Positions 25,194 to 35,608 are shown, numbered from the stretch's first letter. The stretch is DNA of 64,000 nucleotides from CBDANZ01 sp965197865 (GCA_965197865.1 CBDANZ010000003.1:62001-126000); one strand, 5' to 3'. A program made the numbers and translations. The notes: generated by a model not told the origin, from the letters alone.

Positions 25194-27590
25194 ATGGAAA
25201 CATCACTGGAGGTCTACGAAACGCTGCCTATCGTCCCGCTCCGGGACGTCGTGGTCTTTCCGCACATGATGATGCCGTTTGTCATTGGACGGCCCAGCTC
25301 GACGCGCGCCCTCGAGCACGCGCTCCTCAAGGACAAGCGGATTTTCCTGGCCGCTCAGCACGACGCGTCGGTCGACGACCCGCGCCCCGAAGATATCTAC
25401 ACGATGGGCTGCGTCGCCAACGTCATCCAGAGCTTGAAGCTGCCAGACGGCAACATCAAGGTGCTCGTGGAGGGTGTGGACCGCGCGCGGGCGATCGAGT
25501 GGAAGGAAGACAAAGGCTTCTACCGCGTCGTCGTCAAGGTGCTCGCGAAGCAGCGCGAGGCGGGCCAGGACGCCGAGAGTACGATGAGCCGCGTCGTGGC
25601 GCTGTTCGAGCAGTACGTGAAGCTGTCGAATAACCTCCACTATGACGCGATGATCAATGCCGTCCGCGTGGACGATCCCGGGAAGCTCGCGGATACCATT
25701 TCGGCGCACCTGCAGGTCAGCATGGACGAGAAGCAGAACCTGCTCGACATCATCTCGCCGCTCGAGCGTCTAAACCGCATTGCCGGCATCCTCGAGATCG
25801 AAGTGGACAAGCTTCAGGTCGACCGCCGCATCCAGTCGCGCGTCAAGAAGCAGATGGAGAAGGCGCAGAAGGAGTACTACCTCAACGAGAAGATGAAGGC
25901 GATCCAGAAGGAGCTCAGCCGCAAGGACGAGAAAGGCAACGAGGTCGACGAGCTCAAGAAGAAGATCGAGCAGTCCAGGATGCCGAAGGACGCCGAGGAG
26001 AAAGCCATTCAGGAGCTGAAGCGCCTGGAGTCGATGCCCCCGATGTCCGCCGAAGCCACCGTGTCCCGGAACTATCTCGACTGGCTGATCGCGGTGCCTT
26101 GGTACAAGAAAACCCGCGAGAGCCGCGACCTGAAGTCCGCCGAGAAGATTCTCCACGAAGACCATTACGGGCTCGAGAAGATGAAGGATCGGATCCTCGA
26201 GTTCCTGGCGGTTCGCGCGCTGGTCAAGAAGCCGAAAGCGACTATCCTCACCTTCTCCGGACCTCCCGGCGTCGGCAAGACGTCGCTCGCCAAGTCGATT
26301 GCGCGGGCGATGAACCGCAAGTTCGTGCGGCTGTCGCTCGGCGGCGTGCGCGACGAGGCGGAGGTCCGTGGCCATCGCCGCACCTACATCGGAGCCTTCC
26401 CCGGCCAGATCATCCAGATGATGAAGAAAGCCGGCACGATAAACCCGGTGTTCCTGCTCGACGAAGTCGACAAGATGTCGATGGACTTCCGAGGCGACCC
26501 GTCCGCGGCGCTCCTCGAGGTGCTCGATCCCGAGCAGAACAGCACGTTCCTCGATCATTACCTCGACGCCGAGTTCGACCTGTCGAACGTGATGTTCATC
26601 TGCACGGCGAACGTGCTCCACACGGTGCCTCAGGCGCTGCGCGACCGCATGGAGGTGATGCAGCTTGCCGGCTACACCGAGATGGAAAAGGTCCAGATCG
26701 CGCAGAAGTTTCTCACGCCGAAGGCCATCGAAGGCACCGGCCTCACCAAGCAGAACATCACGTTCACCGAAGAGGCGTTCCAGGCGATCATCCAGCGCTA
26801 CACCCGAGAGGCGGGGGTCAGGAATCTCGAGCGCGAGATCTCGTCGATTTGCCGGAAGATCGCGCGCAAGGTGGTGGTCGATGGCCGTACATTTAGCGAA
26901 GAGATCACCGCCGAGAAGGTCACGGAGCACCTGGGCGTCCCGCGCTTCCGGAACACGATGGCCGAAGAGACCGACGAGATCGGCATCGCAACAGGCCTCG
27001 CCTGGACCGAGGTCGGCGGCGATATCCTCGTCACCGAGGCGACGCTCATGCCCGGCAAGGGGCACCTCACGCTCACCGGTAAGCTGGGCGACGTGATGCA
27101 GGAATCGGCCCAGGCGGCACTGAGCTACGTCCGTACGAAGGCCGAAGAGTTCGGGATCCAGAAAGACTTCCACCACAAGGCGGACGTCCACGTCCACGTC
27201 CCCGAGGGCGCGATCCCCAAGGACGGGCCATCGGCCGGCATCACACTCGCCACGGCGATCGTGTCTGCGCTCACGCGCGTGCCGGCCCGAAAAGACGTCG
27301 CCATGACGGGCGAAATCACGCTGCGCGGCAAGGTCCTGCCGATCGGCGGCGTCAAGGAGAAGGTCCTCGCCGCGCACCGCGCCGGCGTCAAGAATATCGT
27401 CCTGCCAAGAGACAACGAGAAGGACCTGGCAGACATTCCGAAGAACGTGCTGGACACGTTGAACGTCTACATGGTCAAGACGATGGACGAGGTCCTGAAG
27501 GTTGCGCTGGCCGAGCCGCTCGCACGCCGTCTGCCCGCCGAACAGCAGGCGAACGACAGCGCCATCATCGACGACACCATCACTCACTAG
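25194..27590 (+). CDS. lon: Lon protease (AAA+ Ser-Lys protease)
   Basis: A 798-aa protein. The N-terminal LonN domain starts LPIVPLRDVVVFPHMMMPF. A coiled middle follows (KKQMEKAQKEYYLNEKMKAI). The ATPase has Walker A GPPGVGKT and the VFLLDEVDKM box. The C-terminal protease domain carries the catalytic dyad: Ser in PKDGPSAGITLA and Lys in GGVKEKVLAAHRAG. It degrades damaged and short-lived regulatory proteins. The AAAGGAG sequence directly abuts the ATG, an unusually short spacer, so translation may be coupled to clpX. Confidence 0.97.
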   Translation: METSLEVYETLPIVPLRDVVVFPHMMMPFVIGRPSSTRALEHALLKDKRIFLAAQHDASVDDPRPEDIYTMGCVANVIQSLKLPDGNIKVLVEGVDRARAIEWKEDKGFYRVVVKVLAKQREAGQDAESTMSRVVALFEQYVKLSNNLHYDAMINAVRVDDPGKLADTISAHLQVSMDEKQNLLDIISPLERLNRIAGILEIEVDKLQVDRRIQSRVKKQMEKAQKEYYLNEKMKAIQKELSRKDEKGNEVDELKKKIEQSRMPKDAEEKAIQELKRLESMPPMSAEATVSRNYLDWLIAVPWYKKTRESRDLKSAEKILHEDHYGLEKMKDRILEFLAVRALVKKPKATILTFSGPPGVGKTSLAKSIARAMNRKFVRLSLGGVRDEAEVRGHRRTYIGAFPGQIIQMMKKAGTINPVFLLDEVDKMSMDFRGDPSAALLEVLDPEQNSTFLDHYLDAEFDLSNVMFICTANVLHTVPQALRDRMEVMQLAGYTEMEKVQIAQKFLTPKAIEGTGLTKQNITFTEEAFQAIIQRYTREAGVRNLEREISSICRKIARKVVVDGRTFSEEITAEKVTEHLGVPRFRNTMAEETDEIGIATGLAWTEVGGDILVTEATLMPGKGHLTLTGKLGDVMQESAQAALSYVRTKAEEFGIQKDFHHKADVHVHVPEGAIPKDGPSAGITLATAIVSALTRVPARKDVAMTGEITLRGKVLPIGGVKEKVLAAHRAGVKNIVLPRDNEKDLADIPKNVLDTLNVYMVKTMDEVLKVALAEPLARRLPAEQQANDSAIIDDTITH

Positions 27591-27840
27591 CGGGCGAGTG
27601 GGGCGTGTAGGCCAATGAGGCTGGTAGCCCAGGCCCATCCGCCCTTTGAGCATCGACGCCGCATTCGTCGTCATCGTCACGAGCGCCAGTCGCGCGATGT
27701 CCCACAAGACGTGCTTGCCGCGAGGTCGCGCTCGCGAGGTGTTCGAAGCACGGCCAATTTTGCCCGATCAACGCGACACGCTTGCGCGCGGTGAACGGAT
27801 CCGCGCACCAAGAGAACCCGAATCCGTTTCTTAACACGCC

Positions 27841-29250
27841 GTGCTGCCGGTCTCTGACGGTCACGGGCGAACGATTGGACGAACTGTGGAAACTGAACGA
27901 CAAGCTGGTGAACAGCCGCAAGACGGCACCGCGGCCCAGCCGCAGCCGCCTGCCAAGGGCAACGGCGCCACGGCCCCCGAAAAAATAGACCGCATCGATT
28001 TGGCGACGCTCAAAGACATGAGCATCGGCGCGCTCACGAAAGTCGCCAAACAGCTCGACGTGCCGGGCGCCACTGGCGTGCGCAAGCAGGAGCTGATCTT
28101 CGAGATTCTGAAAGCCCGCGCCGAAAAAAGCGGTCTGATCTTCTCGGAAGGCGTGCTCGAAACGCGGCCAGACGGCTTCGGATTCCTCCGCGCGCCAGAC
28201 TACAACTACCTGCCTGGCCCGGACGACATCTACGTGTCACCGTCGCAGATTCGCAAATTCGATCTTCACACGGGCGACACCGTGTCGGGTCAGATCCGCC
28301 AGCCAAAGGACGGTGAGCGGTATTTCGCGCTCATCAAGGTCGAGGCCGTCAACTTCGAACCGCCGGAGCGCGCGCGCGAAAAGGTCTTCTTCGAGAACCT
28401 CACCCCGCTCTATCCGCAGTCGAAGATCTCGCTCGAAACCGAAGGTGACAACCTGTCGGCCCGGGTCCTGGATCTGATGGTGCCGATCGGCAAGGGGCAG
28501 CGGGGCTTGATCGTCGCCCCGCCGCGAACCGGCAAGACGATGCTGCTCCAGAACGTTGCCAACAGCATTACGAAGAACCATCCCGAGGTGTACCTGATCG
28601 TGCTGCTCATCGACGAGCGGCCCGAAGAGGTGACCGACATGCAGCGCTCGGTGCGCGGCGAAGTGATCTCGTCCACCTTCGACGAGCCGGCGCAGCGGCA
28701 CGTGCAGGTCGCCGAAATGGTCATCGAAAAGGCAAAGCGTCTCGTGGAGCACAAGAAGGACGTCGTGATCCTACTCGACTCGATCACGCGTCTGGCCCGC
28801 GCCTACAACACGATCGTGCCGCCGTCTGGAAAGATCCTGTCGGGAGGCGTGGACAGCAACGCCTTGCAGCGGCCGAAGCGTTTCTTCGGCGCGGCCAGAA
28901 ACATCGAAGAGGGCGGCTCGCTCACGATCATCTCGACGGCGCTGGTCGATACCGGGTCGCGTATGGATGAAGTGATCTTCGAGGAGTTCAAGGGCACCGG
29001 CAATCTCGAGATTCACCTCGATCGGAAGCTCACCGACCGCCGCGTGTTTCCTTCGATCGACATCCAAAAGAGTGGCACAAGGAAAGAAGAGCTGTTGCTG
29101 CCGAAGGAAGACCTCAACCGCGTGTGGGTGTTGAGGAAAGTGCTGACTCCGCTGTCGCCGGTCGAGGCGATGGAACTCCTGCTGTCGAAGATGGCGAAGA
29201 CCAAGACCAACACCGACTTCCTCGCGTCGATGAGTAACGGCAAGAGCTAG
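27841..29250 (+). CDS. rho: Transcription termination factor Rho
   Basis: A ~469-aa protein; GTG 27841 or GTG 27886 may be used. The N-terminal segment is low-complexity (QPPAKGNGATAPEKI). A Rho-N helical region follows (IDLATLKDMSIGALTKVAKQ), then the RNA-binding cold-shock-like domain (GFGFLRAPDYNYLPGPDDIY). The ATPase has Walker A GLIVAPPRTGKTMLLQ, the Q-loop/R-loop region (NNALQRPKRFFG-like SNALQRPKRFFGAARNIEEG) and LIDERPEEVTDM. The hexamer unwinds RNA and ends transcription. The 250 bp between lon and rho hold no recognisable gene. rpmE follows closely. Confidence 0.96.
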   Translation: MLPVSDGHGRTIGRTVETERQAGEQPQDGTAAQPQPPAKGNGATAPEKIDRIDLATLKDMSIGALTKVAKQLDVPGATGVRKQELIFEILKARAEKSGLIFSEGVLETRPDGFGFLRAPDYNYLPGPDDIYVSPSQIRKFDLHTGDTVSGQIRQPKDGERYFALIKVEAVNFEPPERAREKVFFENLTPLYPQSKISLETEGDNLSARVLDLMVPIGKGQRGLIVAPPRTGKTMLLQNVANSITKNHPEVYLIVLLIDERPEEVTDMQRSVRGEVISSTFDEPAQRHVQVAEMVIEKAKRLVEHKKDVVILLDSITRLARAYNTIVPPSGKILSGGVDSNALQRPKRFFGAARNIEEGGSLTIISTALVDTGSRMDEVIFEEFKGTGNLEIHLDRKLTDRRVFPSIDIQKSGTRKEELLLPKEDLNRVWVLRKVLTPLSPVEAMELLLSKMAKTKTNTDFLASMSNGKS

Positions 29251-29252
29251 GC

Positions 29253-29261
29253 TGTTATAAT
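29253..29261 (+). promoter_or_regulatory. Extended -10 promoter for rpmE
   Basis: TGTTATAAT overlaps the end of rho: a perfect TATAAT (29256-29261) with the TGn extension. The start site would be ~29268, 25 nt before the rpmE GTG. No good -35 is visible, as is usual for extended -10 promoters. Confidence 0.5.
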
Positions 29262-29292
29262 GGCTTTTCACCAAGGGGCTGAGAGGCACACA

Positions 29293-29553
29293 GTGAAGCA
29301 GAGTATCCATCCCAAGTATCACGAAGTTGACGTCCGGTGCGCGTGCGGGGCGACCTGGAAGACGCGCTCCACCAAGCCCCAGCTGCATCTCGAAATCTGC
29401 TCGAACTGCCACCCGTTTTTCACCGGCCGGCAGAAGCTCATCGACACGGAAGGCCGCGTCGAGCGGTTCATGAAGAAATTCGGTGCGCAGACCTCCGAGA
29501 ACCGCAAGAAAGCCGCGAAGGTCAAGAAGGAAACGACGCCCCCTACGCGATAG
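29293..29553 (+). CDS. rpmE: 50S ribosomal protein L31 (zinc-binding type)
   Basis: An 86-aa protein. GTG 29293 was chosen because the family start MKQxIHPxYHEV begins here and GAGAGG lies just before. The Cys motif RCACGATW and ICSNCHPFFTGRQK are the zinc ligands of the C+ form of L31, so zinc limitation would favour an alternative L31 elsewhere. The C-terminal tail is Lys-rich (KKAAKVKKETTPP). The order rho-rpmE is common in bacteria. Confidence 0.94.
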   Translation: MKQSIHPKYHEVDVRCACGATWKTRSTKPQLHLEICSNCHPFFTGRQKLIDTEGRVERFMKKFGAQTSENRKKAAKVKKETTPPTR

Positions 29554-30811
29554 GTTTCAAGACATCCGGCTCATCTTCCGATCGATCCTCGTCAACCGGT
29601 GCCGCGAGGTGGCGTGTCTCGCCGGCTTCGACTCGTCTCCAAGGTTCCTGACCGCAAACTCTCTGGCCCCTGGCAAATCGCGGAGGCGATGCTCGTGGTG
29701 AATGGCCAGCGCCTCGTTGGCTCCGCGCGCGGCGACCGACGGACAGGCGGGCATTCAGAGCATCTGTCGCCAGCAGGCCGCCGCGGCCGGATGTTGTCCC
29801 GAGCGGCGTTCGGCGATCGCCAGCGCGCGAAGCGCGGCGATTGTGATGGGGGGTGAATCGCCGATCGCTCGCGGCGAGACGCCGTTCCCCGCCACGGCCA
29901 CCGCGTGGGCAAACGCGTCGCGTGCGCGCCCGTCGAGCCCGGCCCGCCAGCACACACGGCCCAGGGCCAGCGCTTCACGGGTGTCATGGGCACCTCTGCC
30001 GGACCCTCCGCCATCAACTGCAGCAGCCGTCCAGTCAATCCTGCCAGGGACAGCAGATCCCGGCGATTGTGCTCGAGTACCGCGGCGAGCGGACGCGCGT
30101 CTCCCGACCTGAGGAACCCGAAGTAGCGCTGGCGAATCTCGAAGCCGGGCACGTCGGCGACCCGACCGGCACCGAGCACCTGCGACTCGAGCGAAGCGAC
30201 CGAACAGCTCGGTTCGTCTTGTGGCGCGCCCTCTTCGGGCGCTCGAGCGACCGACAGATTTCCCCAGAACCGCCGCGCCGCGTGGAGAACGTCGACGTGC
30301 GGCAGCCTCGCTCCCTCCCAATCGATCCAATGAAACAGATATCGCGTTTCCAGCACCGGTCGATCGAACGACTTGCCATTGAAGCTCACGAGCGCGCCAG
30401 CCCGCGCCAGCTTGTGTGCGACCTTCTCGATCATCGGCCGTTCGTCGCTGTAGTTCGCCAGCACATATTGGTTCCTGAGGAAGGTCCCGTCTTCCGCAAA
30501 CCGCCCGCACCCCACGACAAAGGCGTACGTGCCGGCGCCACCGGAGAGTCCCGTGGTTTCGAGGTCGAAGAAAATGAACGGTGGCCGTACCGGTCTGGCA
30601 CCGTTCGGCTCGGCGAGCCACGACGCGCACGTCGCGGATGTTTCGAGCTGGGCTGTCAATGGCAACCGAAAACTGCACACTTCGGGGAGATACATCTCGG
30701 GCGGAGCGGACGTTCTCCCGTTGATGCCCGTCGGGCGTTTTGGGCTGGACGCAGGGAGCGGAGCGACCGGAGTCCTGGCCAAAACGCGCCGCGAAGCTGC
30801 GCAGCCGGCGG

Positions 30812-31609
30812 TCACGTTGCGACTCCCTCACGCTGTTCGTCCGACGCTGTCCTGAGCCAGTGCTGATGCTCCCGCATCCGGTAGCTGTTGCCCCGGATGT
30901 TGACGATGTGGCAATGGTGCAGCAGCCGGTCGATGAGCGCCGCCGCCATGATCTCGTCGCCGAGCACGTGTCCCCATTCCTCGAAGCCCTTGTTCGAGGT
31001 CAGCACCGTCGACGCCCGCTCGTGTCGGGCGTTGATCAGCTGGAAGAAGAGCACGGCGCCGTCTTGGCTGACCGGCAGGTAGCCGATCTCGTCGACGACG
31101 AGCAGCGCGGGATGCGTCAGCACGCGCAGCCGCCGGGACAGCTCACCCGCGGCCCTGGCGTCCATGAGCGAGTCGATCAGGCCTGCCAACGTCCCGTAGT
31201 AGACGCGTCGGCCGGCCTCGGCGGCCGCGATCGCCAGACTGATCGCCAGATGCGTCTTGCCCACTCCAGGCGGGCCGAGCAGGATGACGTTCTCGGCGCG
31301 GTCGAGGAATCCCAGCTCGTGCAGGCTCTCGATCTGCTCGCGCTTGAGGCTCGGCTGGAAGGTAAAGTCAAACTGCGCCAGCGTCTTGACGGCCGGCAGG
31401 CGCGAGGAGCGCATGGCGGCCTGCAGGCGACGGTTGTTGCGCAGCGCGATCTGGGCGTTGAGCACCAGCTCGATCGCTTCGCCCGCCGTCACCGCCCCGC
31501 TGTCGACCTGCGCCAGCACGCCGTCGACGGCTTCCAGGGCGCCGGGCATCTTCAAGTCCGCCAGCATCGCCCGCAGCCGGTCGCGCCGGTCACTCGCGGT
31601 CGCCGTCAT
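30812..31609 (-). CDS. istB: IstB ATPase helper of IS21 transposase
   Basis: A 265-aa protein. Walker A is LLGPPGVGKTHLAISLAIAA and the Walker B region is LLVVDEIGYLPV; STVLTSNKGFEEWG is an AAA+ sensor typical of IstB/DnaC. The start ATG overlaps the istA stop (ATGA). It loads and directs the transposase to targets. The frame is intact. Confidence 0.93.
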   Translation of the reverse strand: MTATASDRRDRLRAMLADLKMPGALEAVDGVLAQVDSGAVTAGEAIELVLNAQIALRNNRRLQAAMRSSRLPAVKTLAQFDFTFQPSLKREQIESLHELGFLDRAENVILLGPPGVGKTHLAISLAIAAAEAGRRVYYGTLAGLIDSLMDARAAGELSRRLRVLTHPALLVVDEIGYLPVSQDGAVLFFQLINARHERASTVLTSNKGFEEWGHVLGDEIMAAALIDRLLHHCHIVNIRGNSYRMREHQHWLRTASDEQREGVAT

Positions 31610-32626
31610 CCCGCCGTCTCCGCGTAGACCCGCAACGAGCGGCGCTCCACCGCGATGGTGTCGGGCACGCGCCGGTGGGCCGGCTCGGCACCGCGGTGGA
31701 CGCCGAGACGCTGGTAGGGACGGCGTGCCAAGGGACGCAGCACCGCACGCTCGTCCCGCTCGAAGCGATCCACTGGGCGCTCGCCCGTCGTACCGTGCCG
31801 ACGCACGTTGGCCGTGCCCTCCAGCCAGCGCGACGCCTGCTCGTTGAGATCCTCGTCGTTCGCGAACGCACGCCCGTAGAAGAAGCTGTCACGGATGTAG
31901 CGGATTGGCCGCTCCACCTTGCCCTTCGTCTGCGCCCGATACGGCCGGCACGCGCGCGGGTGGAATCCCCAGTGCGCGGCAAAGCGCAGAAACTCCGCGT
32001 TCAACACCAGCTCGCCGCCGCCCACGCGCTGGTCCGACAGCACGACCGCGCGCATCTGGTCAAACAAGAGCTCCTTCGGGACACCGCCGAACCGCGCGAA
32101 CGCGCGCTCCAGCCCGTCGGTCAACACGGCCATCGTCTGCCGGCGGTAGAAACACAACCACAGCAGCCGGGAGTGGCTCAGCACCACCACCAGGGCGTGC
32201 CGGCGGCCCCAGGGCAGGGTGAAGGTCGCGAAGTCCACCTGGCCCTGACGCCCCGCCGGCGTCTCGAACCGAACCACCGACTCGGTCGGCTCCCGTGGAC
32301 GCACCGCGCGGACGTAGTCCCGCACCCGGCTGTAGCCACCGGGGTAGCCCGCCGCGGACCTCGTCAAACAGCCGCTGCGCCGACAGCCCGGGATACTCCT
32401 CGAGACGTGCATCGATGATCCCCGTGTAGGGATCCAGCTTGTGGGGCGCCGGTGGTCGCGGCGCGTAGCGCGAGCCACCTGACGACAGGTCCCGGTCCAA
32501 CTGACCCGTCTCGACCCACTCGTGGATCGTCCGGCGACTCACCCCGAAGCGTCTCGACAACTCCGCCTTCGAGACGCCCCGTTCCAGGTAGTACTTCAGC
32601 AACATCCTCGTCTCCCATCCATGCAT
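31606..32626 (-). pseudogene. istA: IstA transposase, frameshifted
   Basis: The N-terminal helix-turn-helix (GVSKAELSRRFGVSRRTIHE) is in one frame. After QRLFDEVRG near 32350 a two-base loss shifts it, and GGYSRVRDYVRAVRP and the DDE core continue in another frame: QVDFATFTLPWG (D), ELLFDQMRAVVL (D), KGKVERPIRYIRD (E). The catalytic residues are all present, so the damage is only the shift. ATG 32626 is the start. Confidence 0.82.
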
Positions 32627-32983
32627 CGGTGCCCCGCTCCCTCGTTGTTGACGTCGTCAACATCGTGGAACGCAGGGCAGCCCCCGCCAACCACCAAGGT
32701 GTGCGGTTTTCGGTTGCCACAAATGGGAACTTTACGGTTGCCACCAACATGGGCGGCCATATCGCCGACCTTGACCCGGCCGTGCGATGAGTCGGCTCGT
32801 ACGCGCCGCTCGACCACGAAGCAGGGTGCGTCGCCTTCGTACCGCCACTCGCCACCGAGCACGTGCCCGATCGAGGCCGCAGGATCGTCCGACGAGATCC
32901 GCCCCATGCCGCATCCCTCTGGAGAAACGGCGGAAAGCTTCAGCCTTCCGCGCAGCTGATCGGCGAGCTTCAACGAATCCATG

Positions 32984-35608
32984 CTAGTCCGGGTCCTTTG
33001 CGCCGTCCGCGGTGGAGGGTTCCGAGAGCAAGAGCTCAAGAATCCGAAGCGCTGCCGCCTTCGCCAGCGGCCCCGTGTTGCCGACAAGGCCGACGCAGCC
33101 TGGACATCCGTTCTCACAGCCGCATTCCGCGATCAGGCGACCCGTGGCCTTGATCAGTTCCAGATGCATGCTGTACAGCGGCTGGCTGAATCCAATGCCG
33201 CCCGGATAGTTATCGTAGATGAACAGCCGCCGGCTCTTGTTCCAGGCAAGCGCCGGCATGGAACCGCGCGTCCTCGAGGGATCGACCTGCTCGCCCGTGT
33301 CAATCGAGATCCAGATGTCGTGTCGATCGCACATCAGCAGAAGCTGGGCGACCTGCCGGATCGCACACGCGAGAGCGACCACACCGTCGCGACGATCATC
33401 GGCAGCGTACGGCAGCATCGCCATAAGGTGCGCGGGAATGGTCAGCCAGTACGACGTCGTGTACATCTGCTGCTCGGGCAGGTCGAGCTCACCTGACCCG
33501 ACGTTCTCGTTCGTGTAGAACTTGATTTTCTTGAAGCCGACGACGCGAGACACCACCTGCACTTCTCAGTGGGAACGTCGCGCGCCTTCGAAGGTATAGA
33601 GAATTGTCACGCGTGTGTACGTGATCGCGTCCGTGTAGTAGTCGCAGTCTATTTCTCTCACGAATGCTTTCCGTCCGTCGAAATCCAGCTTCTCCCCTGG
33701 TACGGCGCGCCTTCGACGATGTAGATCGCTTTGGGATGAAGCGTGGACGGCCAGCTCGTAAAATCTGTTTCGCCGATGACTCAAGGCTCACGCGTCGTGT
33801 CCACGACGACAACATTGTCAGACGAACACCGAGCGCAGGCTCACGGCGTCGCCCGGATACGACTCGCTGGTCCGGGTCCACTGGCCATCCTCTACTCCAT
33901 CATCGTCAATCTCTGGAGACGCCGCGCCCCTGCTCAGGTGCACGAACCCCTGTTCCGCGAGGACCGAGAGAATGTCTTGAGAATCGTGACGACCGAACTG
34001 CTCGCGCCAGCCAAGCGGCAGCTCGAACGCCGCGCACTTGATGTGATCGACGAGGATGTGGAGGTTGTCCGGATCGATCAGCGCGCGCTCGGGTGACGCA
34101 TCGAAGAAGTACGACGGGTTGCGCACGATGAACTGATCGAGCGGTTCCCTGCTGGCGACCATGACCGCCGCCGATCGGCTCGCTCGTCGTCCGGCGCGTC
34201 CCGCGCGCTGCCAGGTGGCGGCGATCGTCCCCTGATATCCGGCCATCACGCACACGTCCAGCGCGCCGATGTCGATGCCCAGCTCTAGCAGTCCGTGGTG
34301 AAAGTCGGGCGCTGCACCGAGACGAGCGAGGCGCCTCGCGGGCAAGGCGCGACGACCGAGAATACCGCCTGTAGTTGATGGAGGAGCAACGCAGGCCACG
34401 AGGATGCAGCGCTCGTCGAATGCAGACGGACTTTCACGACGGACTGCTAGCGCCTTGGTCGACACGACCGCGCGCACGAGGCCGTCGCGCAGACCTTTCT
34501 CGATCTCCAGCCGCCGCATCGGCGCGTATCCGCCTCGATAGCCTCGGATGCGCTCGGCACTGCCGCGGGTCCCCTCGAAGTCGTCCTTCAGGTACGTCGT
34601 CAGAATCTCGGTCGAGAGACGGCTCTGGTCAAAGACGATGAACTGAAGGTTCCGCTTCAGGCATTCACAGGTGATCCGCCGCGTCTCGCTCAGATACGAG
34701 CGGCGGATCCCGAGTTGGTGGTTCACAATCGGCTGGCTCACGAACAGAAACAACTTCTCGCCACGCGGGGCACCGCTCTTGTCGCCGAGCTCGAACGGCC
34801 GCTCGCCGAGGCGCTCCGCCAGCTCGCGCGGGTTCGCAATCGTTGCAGACGAGCACAGCAACCGAGGATCGGACCCGTAATGACGGCAAATCCGACGCAG
34901 CGGCCGCAACATATTACAGAGGTGGCTCCCGAAGACGCCGCGGTAGGCGTGCAGCTCGTCGATCACGACATAGCGGAGGTTCTCGAACAGCTTCGCCCAC
35001 CTCGGATGGTGGGGAAGAATGCCCGAGTGCAGCATGTCGGGATTGCTGAGAACGAGATGCGCGCGTGCGCGCATGGTCCGCCTGGCATCCTACGGCGTGT
35101 CGCCGTCGTAGGTGAAGATGCCGATCTCCTCACTTGCGTGTGCCGAAAGCGTTTCACACATCAGCTGCAACTCGGCCAGTTGATCCTGTGCGAGCGCTTT
35201 GGTCGGAAACAGATAGAGGGCACCGCTCGATCGATCCTGAAGGATCGAATTGAGAATCGGTGCGTTGTAGCAGAGCGTCTTGCCTCAAGCGGTCGGCGTG
35301 GTGACGACGATATTGCCCCCCCCCCAAAGCGTGCTCGATGGCTTCCGTCTGGTGCGTGTAAAGCTCCAGGATGCCGCGCGATTCGAGCGCCGCGCGCAGC
35401 CGGCGATCGAGCGAGGGCGGAAACGGCGCGTGCTCCGCGGCGACCGCCGCGAGCCGGCGCACCGCGGTGACATGAAGGTTTCCCCGGGGGTGTCGGGTCC
35501 TTCGGGCAGCCGCCCGGGTGCCAGGCACTCGAGGGCGGCCTCCAGCGCACTGTCGCGCCCGGAACGTGTTGTCAGTATTCCGTTTCCCGACAAAGCGATG
35601 TCCGCCAT
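32984..35608 (-). pseudogene. MrfA/YprA-like DUF1998 superfamily 2 helicase, heavily damaged
   Basis: Chained frames give a ~820-aa helicase: THQTEAIEHALGGG, NIVVTTPTA-stop-GKTLCYNAP (motif I), YVVIDELHAYRG (DExH), LLCSSATIANP (motif III), a motif V split by a MITE, QRAGRAGRRASRSA (motif VI), and the DUF1998 end NYPGGIGFSQPLYSMH with ECGCENGCPGCVG. Lesions: a 10-C run (35316-35325) shifting frame, TGA inside motif I (35285-35287), TAG after TYDGDTP (~35090), a shift near 33820 and TGA near 33566. It ends 1 nt before the exonuclease gene, as a two-gene operon. Confidence 0.8.
34289..34446. mobile_element. 158-bp MITE, copy 2, inside helicase motif V
   Basis: Same 158-bp element as at 10376 with three base changes (one inside the right terminal repeat). 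Flanked by CTAG on both sides (34285-34288 and 34447-34450). Without it and one CTAG, the helicase reads TKAL-ELGIDIGALDV, the standard motif V. The insertion of 162 bp (54 codons) keeps the frame open. Confidence 0.9.

Larger units (their letters stand above)
30654..32749 (-). mobile_element. IS21-family insertion sequence with 5-bp target duplication
   Basis: A 2096-bp element carrying istA and istB. The ends read TGTCAATGGCAACCG at 30654 and, on the complement, TGTTGGTGGCAACCG at 32749, with the inner repeat GGCAACCGAAAA near both ends, as in IS21 relatives. TGGGC flanks both sides (30649-30653 and 32750-32754). It interrupts the exonuclease reading frame. istA is frameshifted, so the element is probably no longer autonomous. 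Confidence 0.88.
29557..32982 (-). pseudogene. MrfB/YprB-like DEDD exonuclease, split by IS21 element
   Basis: Removing 30654-32749 and one 5-bp target copy rejoins one frame exactly: MDSLKLADQLRGRLKL...VKVGDMAA-QLETSATCASWLAEPNG. The core has the DxE motif FIFFDLETTGLSGGAGTYAF, FNGKSFDRPVLETR and the HxxxD motif HNRRDLLSLAGL of DEDD exonucleases. A helical tail follows (REALALGRVCWRAGLD, LAIHHEHRLRDLPGAREFAV). There are also a frameshift near 29990 and an in-frame TGA at 29755-29757. It starts 1 nt after the helicase stop. B. subtilis MrfB with MrfA repairs mitomycin-type damage; this copy cannot be functional. Confidence 0.78.

Noticed and set aside
25770..27707. 645-codon open frame antisense to lon
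   Set aside because: It mirrors a highly conserved gene; GC-rich third codon positions leave few stops on the opposite strand. Its product is Arg/His/Leu-rich with no domain.
27646..27834. Short frame between lon and rho
   Set aside because: Arg-rich, no ribosome-binding site and no relatives recognised.
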